Source of the DNA: Gerris lacustris
Lineage: Eukaryota; Arthropoda; Insecta; Hemiptera; Gerridae
Direction: 5' to 3'
DNA length: 64,000 bases
Assembly (NCBI GenBank): GCA_951217055.1
Contig: OX578281.1
Coordinates: 64,668,043-64,732,042 of the forward strand
In this document: in pieces, positions 11,505-64,000 of the stretch
Numbering within the stretch: position 1 is the stretch's first letter
Layout of the letters: every line of letters begins with the position of its first letter
Translations under genes and position numbers: made by a program
Notes under the pieces: model-generated
The model's database searches: none
Seen by the model: the letters and a program-made list of their open reading frames with translations, nothing else
What the model was told of the DNA's origin: nothing

Positions 11505-11747
11505 TAAGACCGACAGATAGAAACGGGACCTAAGATGTTCCCTGATGGCTGAAACGGATATCTGTCTTAGAATTTTTTTGAATCGGAATCGGAGACATAA
11601 CAAGTTTTCGTTCTTCAAAAAAATCACATAGCTTCCCTTATTCGGTAAGCTCGGAAGCTATAATCAAAAGCAGCGAATACTACATGAATTTCTACTGAAA
11701 TTATTAATTAATGTGGTGAAACGTTCTAATAAAGAAGTACCAAAAGG
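11505..11747 (-). repeat. R1 fragment plus unique tail, left copy of a duplicated block
   Basis: GGGACCTAAGATGTTCCCTG, GAAACGGATATCTGTCTTAG and CGGTAAGCTCGGAAGC match R1 on the minus strand. The R1 text plus the following segment GTGGTGAAACGTTC...AAAAGGGCACTTCTTTAG recurs at 12745-12940, so the hairpin array between the two copies is flanked by a segmental duplication. Confidence 0.7.
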
Positions 11748-12757
11748 GCACTTCTTTAGACTGTTAGTCACCTAATAAAGAAAAACAGAAGGGACAAACA
11801 ATCTAAAGAAGGTGTTCTGAATGTTCTTCTTTAGACTGTTACACCCCTTATAAAAGCAGAAAGGACTAACAATCTAAAGAAGGTGTTCTGAATGTTCTTC
11901 TTTAGACTGTTACACCCCTTATAAAAGCAGAAAGGACTAACAATTTAAAGAAGGTGTTCTGAATGTTCTTCTTTAGACTGTTACACCCCTTATAAAAACA
12001 GAAGGGACTAACAATCTAAAGAAGGTGTACTGAATGTTCTTCTTTAGACTGTTACACCCCTTATAAAAGCAGAAAGGACTAACAATCTAAAGAAGGTGTT
12101 CTGAATGTTCTTCTTTAGACTGTTACACCCCTTATAAAAGCAGAAAGGACTAACAATCTAAAGAAGGTGTTCTGAATGTTCTTCTTTAGACTGTTACACC
12201 CCTTATAAAAACAGAAGGGACTAACAATCTAAAGAAGGTGTTCTGAATGTTCTTCTTTAGACTGTTACACCCCTTATAAAAGCAGAAAGGACTAACAATT
12301 TAAAGAAGGTGTTCTGAATGTTCTTCTTTAGACTGTTACACCCCTTATAAAAACAGAAGGGACTAACAATCTAAAGAAGGTGTACTGAATGTTCTTCTTT
12401 AGACTGTTACACCCCTTATAAAAGCAGAAAGGACTAACAATCTAAAGAAGGTGTTCTGAATGTTCTTCTTTAGACTGTTACACCCCTTATAAAAACAGAA
12501 GGGACTAACAATCTAAAGAAGGTGTTCTGAATGTTCTTCTTTAGACTGTTACACCCCTTATAAAAGCAGAAAGGACTAACAATCTAAAGAAGGTGTTCTG
12601 AATGTTCTTCTTTAGACTGTTACACTCCTTATAAAAGCAGAAAGGACTAACAATTTAAAGAAGGTGTTCTTAATGTTCTTCTTTAGACTGTTACACCCCT
12701 TATAAAAGCAGAAAGGACTAACAATCTAAAGAAGGTGTACTGAATGTTCATAACTGA
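11748..12757. repeat. Foldback tandem array of MITE family A, 71-bp hairpin units (about 14 copies)
   Basis: Each 71-bp unit carries CTTCTTTAGACTGTTA and, about 20 bp on, the inverse TAACAATCTAAAGAAG, so every unit can form its own hairpin with a CACCCCTTATAAAA.CAGAA loop. Units differ by a few substitutions. The arms are the terminal repeat of MITE family A found elsewhere in the window. Confidence 0.92.
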
Positions 12758-12924
12758 AACGGATATCTGTCTTTGGAAATTGGAGACAAAATATTTTCGT
12801 TCTTCAGAACAATCATATCAAATAGCTTCCATTTTGGTCGGTAAGCTCGGAGGCAATAATAAAAACTAAGATGATTAATTAATTAATGTGGAGAAACGTT
12901 CCCATAAAGAATTACCAAAAGGGC
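12745..12924 (-). repeat. R1 fragment, right copy of the duplicated block
   Basis: CTGAAACGGATATCTGTCTT, ATTTTCGTTCTTCAGAACAA and GGTCGGTAAGCTCGGAGGC, then GTGGAGAAACGTTCCCATAA, parallel 11530-11747. Confidence 0.7.
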
Positions 12925-13173
12925 ACTTCTTTAGACTGTTACTCACCTTATAAAAACATAAGGGAGTAACAATCTAAAGAAAGTGTATGAAATGTTCTCC
13001 TTTAGACTTTTACTGTCCTTATAAAAACAGAAGTTTGATATTACCTTGTCCCAAAGTACATTGGAGAAAGCATCATTTTGTCTTAATAGTTATTTAGACA
13101 AAGGAATGTAGAAATAAATACCTATATCCATTTTTATTATAAAAAAAACATAGGGGAGTAATAGTCTAAAGAA
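12925..13173. mobile_element. MITE family A, full-length-like copy
   Basis: It starts GGCACTTCTTTAGACTGTTA and ends GAGTAATAGTCTAAAGAAGT. Inside is the family-specific interior: TTTGATATTACCTTGTCCCA, AAAGTACATTGGA and TAGTTATTTAGACAAAGG. There is no coding sequence. Confidence 0.8.
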
Positions 13174-13179
13174 GTACCA

Positions 13180-14240
13180 AAAAAATTTTAACTAAACAAG
13201 CGATATTGTTCCAATGAATTAACCTTATACTATTAAATTAGTCAGTTTATTGTCAAACTGAGTAAATGTTTTATTAATTAAATTAAGTAAATCGGTCATT
13301 CATTTTATTAATTAATTTATTTATTTTTTGTTTTTTGTTGTTTGTTGTTTTTTTTTGCTCAATAGTGCTAAAGTTTTGAGTGTAATTTTCGAACTGATTC
13401 AAATGATCATTGATAATGAAATCGAATTCCTTAAAATTTACAGAAAAGTTTGAATTAAACATTATCATTGAGCCATTTGACCCAAAGAAGTTTTGAAATT
13501 AAACTTATAAATTGTATACGGAGTTTTTCATTTTTCACTATTGAGTATGTTCCATAAAAAGTTTCGGAAACAATAATTTCTTATAATAATAAAAAGAAAT
13601 CAGATAAAATGAATGATCAAAAGATGTATAAAACAGTGCAGTATCATTTTAAAAAATATAAACAATAATTTATATGAATTCACCATATACGAGTATACAC
13701 AAAGAGCAGTATGTCACGACTTAAGGAAGGAATAGGGTAAATGAAGGCTTTAAAAATGAAATGTTGATATTACAAGATAAGAGCCCCGAGGGTAAGTCTA
13801 GTTGCCCATTCAGTGATAGCATAAATTCGCTTCAGACATTGGTTAAATCGGTTGGGATTTGTAGAACCAAGAACAATAATACCAGAGGAGATGTAGATGT
13901 TGAAAAGATTAAGTAAGAAAACGTGCACTCTGGGGTCAATGAAGATTTTCCTAAATCCCATCTGAGCAGTAACAATTTGTAACTGGACTGAACAACAAGT
14001 AGTTTGTTTCGACTTAAACTTCTTTTATCATTGGCCCTTTAATCACGGGCTATAAAACTTCCTTTTTATTATTACCACGAAGAAAATAACAACTAAATTA
14101 CTTCTTTTTATTTAAGAAATAATTAACCAAGATATAATAAAATACTCTAGGTCTTATTCACAAATAAAAAATATGGAAATGGTTGCTTCTTTAACTTCAC
14201 AGTATGCAGGCAAAATCAAAATTTGTTTTTAATAATAGTA
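13180..14240. other. Intronic sequence without recognised features
   Basis: AT-rich. The minus-strand frame at 13770-13961 shows no domain I recognise and may be a decayed retroelement fragment. Confidence 0.35.
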
Positions 14241-14249
14241 CATTACGCG

Positions 14250-14600
14250 TCTAGTGCGGAAAGTAGCATTTTGCATGCGAGTGTGGAGTTTGCACCCGAG
14301 CGATAGCGAGGGTAGTCAAACCACGCAAATTAAAATGCAGTTTTCGCACGAGTCGCGTACCGTACTTTATCTACGATTGTTGGATCTTAATAATAAATAC
14401 AGAAAAAAAACAGTTACTTTAATTAAACAAACAACAAATTAGTTTTGTTAAATGTAAACAAACACGCTAATCGTGCGATAAGGTGAAGAATTCTTCTTCA
14501 TCTACGCCCTAGTGCGGTAATAAAGAAGAAGTATGAAACGCGCATGCGCAACAAATGAATGCGCGCATGCACATGAATGCAACTACGAAAAGAATCACTT
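14250..14600. repeat. CpG-richer dispersed repeat-like block
   Basis: Contrasts with its surroundings: GAGCGATAGCGAGGGTAG, TTTTCGCACGAGTCGCG, GAAACGCGCATGCGCAAC and GCGCGCATGCACATG. The style is that of a mobile-element-derived block. No open frame spans it and no terminal repeats were found. Confidence 0.35.
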
Positions 14601-14799
14601 TCTACGCATCTAAACAGAGATAAAAATGTTTATATTTCGTATCGATCGTAGATAAAGTTAATTTTCGGCTTTATAATACGTTTATGTTTATTATACAGGA
14701 TTAAAAATAAACTAGGTACACTGGATAACACTTTATATACAGATCTATGAAATAAGGTTTTTGGATATAAGTTTAATATTGGGTTGCTGTAACAGCTGG

Positions 14800-15860
14800 A
14801 CTTTTCCCAGATTTTAAATGCACGTGAGAGAAATCAAACAACATAATCTGTTTAATATGCCCAGAAAACAACCGCTGTTAAGATTTACGAGGGATATGTG
14901 GCCTGAATGTTGATTGCGAACCTTTCGAAAAAAGTTCAGCGACAGAATCGAAGTAAATACTGTGAGTGGTTGAAATCGGTGGCCAGCACGTCTAAATGAA
15001 TACAAAGTATTGTAAAATCCAGGGGAGTCGGGGTTCAATTAATTCCTATATTGAAGTGGGGCAAAAAGCAGCACGAGGTGGGGGTCTAAAACACGACACA
15101 ATACCTGCAGGCTTGATGACTACAACAGAATTATCCCGATAAATGTCTATCAAAGAATAATTTATGCATAGGGAAAACGGTAAACTAATACCCTCCTGCA
15201 GGTACGGTCAATAATACCCGATATCGGGAGCACAAAGCCCCCGAGCCAGGGGGTAATTAATGATGCAACGGCCCGGTCGATAGGGAGGAAGCTTTAAATT
15301 GCAGCGTCGCCGCTACAAGATAATGCCGTGGAAAATAGATAACACCCCGTTTTCAGGGAGAATTCGTAGATAAACGTGAGAGAAGCAGTAAGGAAAGGAG
15401 ATATGGAGGTGACAGGATCAGGGCGGACAGGGTAGCACACCATTAGGAAATGTCCGGGAGTTCTGAGGCAACCCTGTTCCGCAATGACACATACCCTAAT
15501 TTTCCTCAGCGGGTGTCGGACCGACCCCACGGCTTCGTCCCTTCTGTAACTCCGAAAATTTGAAATTCAAATCCAGTCAGACACCGTGGCCACCTGACTA
15601 GCCGATACAAGGGACCGATAAGACCCTGTCCTAAAATTGCCAAACAATAACAGCCAATTTCCATTCAGACCCACCCGGACCCAGAACGAGTAACGACGGA
15701 CACGAACCTATTGAATTAAACATTTTAAAGGGCTTAACGCAAAGATAACCTTCATATTGCGACAAAATTGAACAATAATGTCCAATTATATTAGTTGAAT
15801 TACTCCCGGAATATGAATCCATGATTTGAATAAATAAGAATAAAACTATTGTCATCCTAA
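14800..15860. other. Moderate-GC block, possibly decayed mobile element
   Basis: Higher GC than neighbours, with minus-strand frames at 14814-15038, 15294-15530 and 15631-15855. None shows a domain I recognise, and none joins RasGEF1 with credible splice sites. Function unknown; a degenerate retroelement is the most likely explanation. Confidence 0.3.
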
Positions 15861-16358
15861 GAAAAAATACCTAAACTTTACATAAAACTTTTGGAAAGAA
15901 CCCAACATTAATGCCTGCATTTCATGAACAAAATAATAATAATTTCTAACCTAAAGGTTGAAGATAGGTTCATGTATTAAAATAGCAAATATTTGGGGCG
16001 TTGCATTAAATAAGTACAAAAAAACCCGTTTCTAATTTTAATTTAAATTATTCATATCCATTTGTAATACTTAAAAATAATGTCTACATGTTTACGCATG
16101 CATATTAATGATTTGGTCCCAAGATAGATATGAAATCACTACCTCAAATGCTGAAGCTTTAAATCAATTCAAAATGTGAAATGTAAATGTTGGGGAAATG
16201 AACGTTATTTGAATGTCAAATCAATCTATTATGATTTGATACTATCTGTTAATAATGTTCAGCTCTTTCCATCTTCTTCAATGATGGGATACTGATGTGA
16301 TTCATTGGGATTCCCCACAATTTATAGATAATGGATATGAATGATAAAGTTTACTCAC

Positions 16359-59738
<43,380 letters not shown>

Positions 59739-59744
59739 CTGTAA

Positions 59745-60525
59745 CATAAAATAAATCCAATATTAGTTTTAGAAATTAGATTTTGAAGTTACAAATGAAG
59801 AAATTGTAAAGTAAACATTTAGAATATCCAAACAAAAATAGAGTTGGAGGTTCCATTTTTCAATAATTTCTCTGTAAAATAATTTTAAAAATGATCTCAC
59901 AACATCTGTGTAATATCTATAAGACTAGGCTTGAAGGAAACTCTATACTCTAAGACAAAAGGATAAAACTAATTGGCTAAGAATAATTGGTTTAACAATA
60001 ATAGGGTTAGGTCAGTTTAATTGAGAAAGGTAATAACTTGGAAACTATTAGCCGTGTAAACCTCTAAAATTACATATCAATTATTAACTGGAATAGAAAG
60101 TTATTTATCAGTGAAATACTATATTCATATTGAACCTTCTGCATTGAGTAAAAAAATAATTACTTTTAACACAAAGTAATAATATTTAAATACTAAGATA
60201 ACAATTACAAATAATAATTTGATAAAAATATAGTAGTATTATTTAGATATCTTGAGTCAATTATTTTGATTGGATATTTCACATTATACAAATTTACAGG
60301 GAAAAAAAATGCAATAATGCATAATTTCTTTGAATAAAAATTCTAAGTTAGATTATTGGCTTAATTTAATGTTTTGGAGGTTAGATTAGAAAGATGTAGA
60401 GTTAAAATAAGTTTCGCTAGGTTATTTTAACATTTAAAAATGAGTGATTATTTCGGCAAAATAAGTAATAAACACACAAGAATGAAATTCCTACTTTCAG
60501 AGAACGCGCTTACATGTGTGTGTTG
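59745..60525. other. Intronic sequence upstream of exon a, no features recognised
   Basis: AT-rich. The polypyrimidine/branch region for exon a lies at its low end. No further exon seen. Confidence 0.4.
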
Positions 60526-60531
60526 TTATAG

Positions 60532-62282
60532 GCACTTCTTTAGATTGTTACTTCCCTTATAAAAAAATAGAGGGGAGTAACAATCTAAAGAAGGTGTACG
60601 GGATGTTCTTCTTTAGACTGTTACTTCCCTTATAAAACAGAAGTGTAATATTCCTTTGTCCCAAAGTACTTTGGACAAACATCCCTTTGTTTTAATAGTT
60701 ATTTAGTCATAGTCATTTATATTATAAAACAACATAGGAGAGTAACAATCTAAAGAAGTACCCATATGTATATACATGTGAGAGTTGTTATACATATGTA
60801 TATACATGTGTCTTGTTTACATATTATGTATATACATACTTGTGTTGTTATGCATATGTGTATACATACGTGTGTTGCTATTACATATGTGTATTGTTAT
60901 ATAAATGTAGCACTTCTTTAGATTGTTGCTTCCCTTATAAATAAAACAGAGGGGAGTAACAATCTAAAGAATGTGAATGGAATGTTTTTCTTTAAACTGT
61001 TACTCCCCTTATAAAAACAGAAGTGTTATATTCCTTTGTCCCAAAGTACTTTGGACAAACATCCCTTTGTTTTAATAGTTATTTAGTCATAGTCATTTAT
61101 ATTATAAAACAACATAGGAGAGTAACAATCTAAAGAAGTACCCATATGTATATACATGTGAGAGTTGTTATACATATGTATATACATGTGTCTTGTTTAC
61201 ATATTATGTATATACATACTTGTGTTGTTATGCATATGTGTATACATACGTGTGTTGCTATTACATATGTGTATTGTTATATAAATGTAGCACTTCTTTA
61301 GATTGTTGCTTCCCTTATAAATAAAACAGAGGGGAGTAACAATCTAAAGAATGTGAATGGAATGTTTTTCTTTAAACTGTTACTCCCCTTATAAAAACAG
61401 AAGTGTTATATTCCTTTGTCCCAAAGTACTTTGGACAAACATCCCTTTGTTTTAATAGTTATTTAGTCATAGTCATTTATATTATAAAACAACATAGGAG
61501 AGTAACAATCTAAAGAAGTACCCATATGTATATACATGTGAGAGTTGTTATACATATGTATATACATGTGTCTTGTTTACATATTATGTATATACATACT
61601 TGTGTTGTTATGCATATGTGTATACATACGTGTGTTGCTATTACATATGTGTATTGTTATATAAATGTAGCACTTCTTTAGATTGTTGCTTCCCTTATAA
61701 ATAAAACAGAGGGGAGTAACAATCTAAAGAATGTGAATGGAATGTTTTTCTTTAAACTGTTACTCCCCTTATAAAAACAGAAGTGTTATATTCCTTTGTC
61801 CCAAAGTACTTTGGACAAACATCCCTTTGTTTTAATAGTTATTTAGTCATAGTCATTTATATTATAAAACAACATAGGAGAGTAACAATCTAAAGAAGTA
61901 CCCATATGTATATACATGTGAGAGTTGTTATACATATGTATATACATGTGTCTTGTTTACATATTATGTATATACATACTTGTGTTGTTATGCATATGTG
62001 TATACATACGTGTGTTGCTATTACATATGTGTATTGTTATATAAATGTAGCACTTCTTTAGATTGTTGCTTCCCTTATAAATAAAACAGAGGGGAGTAAC
62101 AATCTAAAGAATGTGAATGGAATGTTTTTCTTTAAACTGTTACTCCCCTTATAAAAACAGAAGTGTTATATTCCTTTGTCCTAAAGTACATTAGACTAAA
62201 CATCCCTTTGTCTTAATAGTTGTTTAGTCAGTCATTTACATTCTAAAAAATCACAGAGGAGTAACAATCTAAAGAAGAACCA
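60532..62282. repeat. MITE family A expanded as a 380-bp tandem array
   Basis: CCCATATGTATATACATGTG recurs at 60761, 61141, 61521 and 61901, exactly 380 bp apart. The units appear identical where compared. Each contains a MITE family A body (interior CTTTGTCCCAAAGTACTTTG, hairpin unit GGGGAGTAACAATCTAAAGA) plus a block of ACATATGTATATACAT words. The first (60532-60640) and last (62170-62282) family A segments differ and probably represent the founder ends. Confidence 0.93.
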
Positions 62283-62284
62283 CA

Positions 62285-62755
62285 TGGTACGTTTACGTAA
62301 AACAACACAACAAATAAAATACAAGAAGTAAAAGTAGATTGTGATGAGGTAGGAAAAAAATAAGAGTTAAAATAGAAGAATGTGTTCAAGCAGTGAAAGT
62401 TACGTGATCCGGAATTTAAAAAAGAGGGGAGTCTAAGCCTTTAAGACATGGTACAGTTCATCCTATGTAGAGCCTAAGAATGGCGGAAGTTTGGTAGTGA
62501 AATGGACTACGAAGGAAGTAACCCCAGTACTCCCTTCTCTTGTTGTTTATCTGTTTTTCTCAACACTCTTTATCGACCACGGATTTTCACTTGTGTAGTT
62601 TCAAAAAGCCCTCCGTAACTTAACCCCAAGGTAGAAGGATTTAAAATGAATTTTACCTACAGATTTCTACATCGAAATAGAATGTCAAACTTTTTTTTCT
62701 TACATTAAAGCTTTACTTCACAAATAAAGTGTAAAATCGATGAATTTATTTGAAG
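62285..62755. other. Intronic or upstream sequence, no gene recognised
   Basis: 62400-62640 is the least AT-rich part of the right end. No RasGEF1 5' exon could be supported there. Confidence 0.35.
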
Positions 62756-62764
62756 CATATAGAT

Positions 62765-63600
62765 TTTGCTACGGAGCTTACTCAAGGTAACGGAAGCTAT
62801 GTGATCATTTTTGGTTCAATCAATTTTTGCGAATCAGCTTATTTTTGCGAATATCTTAAAAACTACTCGTCCGATTTTATTGAAATTTGGATGGTAGGTC
62901 ATAATTTACCCACTGTAGATCCCATATCAATTTAAACCTTCTTTTTCACATTAAAAAATACTCATCTGATTATTATGAAATTTGGACGGTTTATCGGAAA
63001 AAACCCGCAGATAGCTCCAGATTAATTTCAACCGTCTGCGCTCGTTACATTTTTCTAAATTGATACTCAATTCATGTAAAAACTCTAAACTAGTCTAAAC
63101 TAGACAGAAATCCGTTTCAGCCATCGGGGAAAAGATTTGGTCCCGTATCTGTCTGTAGAGGTCTGTCGTTCATTTTTTGCGAACGAATATATCTTAAAAA
63201 TTACTCGTCTGATTTAGATGAAATTTGGATAGTAGGTCATAATTAGCCCATTGTTGGTCCCATATAAGTACTAACCTTCTGCGCCCATTTGTTTTACTGC
63301 CACATGTGCACAAACATACATTTATTTACAGGTATATCTTCAAAAGTACTTATCTGAATTTATGAAAATAGAATGGTTTGTCAAAAGTAGCCTGCTGATA
63401 GCCTCAGATTATTGCAACCGACTGCGCTCTTTACATTTTGTAAAATTGATACTTTAATTCATGTAAAAAAACTCTAAACTAGTTTGGCAGACTTCTAAAA
63501 AAAACTGGAGGAAATTAAATAATTTTAACAATAATATGTTGTAAAACATAAAATCATCAAAATATACGAATTAGGAAGTGAGGAAGCTATGTCCCACACT
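62765..63600 (+). repeat. R1 interspersed repeat, two partly overlapping copies
   Basis: The core (ACTCGTCCGATTTTATTGAA, ATTTGGATGGTAGGTCATAA) appears at 62865 and again at 63203. ACCCGCAGATAGCTCCAGAT and CAACCGACTGCGCTCTTTAC follow, ending GTGAGGAAGCTATGTCCCAC. The pattern is a tandem duplication inside the repeat. Confidence 0.7.
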
Positions 63601-64000
63601 TAAACTTAAATCCAATTAGTTCATAATCAACGATTTAAGAATAACGGTCAGTTGATCTGTTGTAAATATGATGATAAATCTATAAATTCATTCCCTTTAT
63701 TGTTTTTTTAAAAAGTAAATTACACATTAACTAGATTATTTAACAAACATTTAAGGTCTTTGGATAAAAAAAAAATTAACACATTAGCAAAGTTAATAAA
63801 ACCAGGGGGGGGGGGAGAGAAAAAAAATGGAGCACAAAACGTTTAACACATAATTTATTTAGAATGATGAATAGTCAAAGAGAAAAGGGATCTGATTTAA
63901 TGTTAAATTAAACGGCGAGAGGTTACGCTTACCCCCCTTGTGGAAGGTTAATTTCCATGTTATGCAGCGAGTAAAAGCCAGAGGGGGGTATTTCAAAGTA
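63601..64000. other. Terminal sequence, no features recognised
   Basis: AT-rich with a G10 run at 63805-63814. The window ends inside this sequence. Confidence 0.4.

Noticed and set aside
11748..12757. Rho-independent terminators from the many hairpins
   Set aside because: Eukaryotic intron context; the hairpins are MITE ends.
14814..15530. Possible missing RasGEF1 3' exons (frame contains FYN and similar)
   Set aside because: No KFDILEHQMDP-like segment, no proper splice sites and wrong content for the catalytic hairpin.

Overview
This is AT-rich animal nuclear DNA, most likely from an arthropod. The evidence is widely spaced exons with GT/AG junctions, mariner, Tigger, hAT-like and Copia remnants, tRNA- and 5S-derived repeats, and abundant (TA)n tracts. 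A parasitic copepod or another AT-rich arthropod would fit, but the sequence alone does not identify the species. There is no prokaryotic, organellar or viral gene organisation.

I can support only one cellular gene: a minus-strand RasGEF1-family gene (RAS guanine-nucleotide exchange factor, RASGEF1A/B/C type). Five coding exons are visible. In transcript order they lie at 59738-59664, 36967-36764, 35834-35568, 18926-18696 and 16505-16359. They join without a frameshift into 308 codons covering a variable N-terminal segment, the RasGEF_N domain and the first part of the catalytic RasGEF (CDC25) domain. All visible introns are phase 0. The exon at 59738 begins at an acceptor, so at least one exon lies further upstream. 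The exon at 16359 ends at a donor, so the catalytic hairpin and C-terminus lie beyond position 1. The whole window is therefore this gene and its introns.

The introns (about 22.7, 0.93, 16.6, 2.2 and more than 16.3 kb) are filled by repeats. From left to right: a tRNA-like palindromic repeat (1-480); copies of a recurrent interspersed repeat R1 (about ten loci); a Copia fragment whose LTR is interrupted by a hAT-like MITE (5273-5965); an 85-bp satellite bounded by 16-bp inverted repeats (7546-10158); hairpin-unit foldback arrays of MITE family A (11748-12757, 16565-17248, 60532-62280, plus single copies); family B palindromic foldback elements (22830-24025, 37109-37431, 58902-59544); a 97-bp array (27790-29050); a LINE reverse-transcriptase tail remnant (32746-32976); a 45-bp array split by an inverted-repeat element (41712-43187); a 19-bp array (44557-45190); two mariner-like transposase remnants (48620-48941, 57591-57907); a tRNA/5S-like SINE (50865-51180); and a Tigger/pogo remnant with intact 24-bp ends (53524-54573).

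The most interesting pattern is architectural. Several unrelated inverted-repeat elements have expanded internally into tandem arrays, sometimes of hairpin units and sometimes with higher-order periods. Some of these are nested in others with recognisable target-site duplications.
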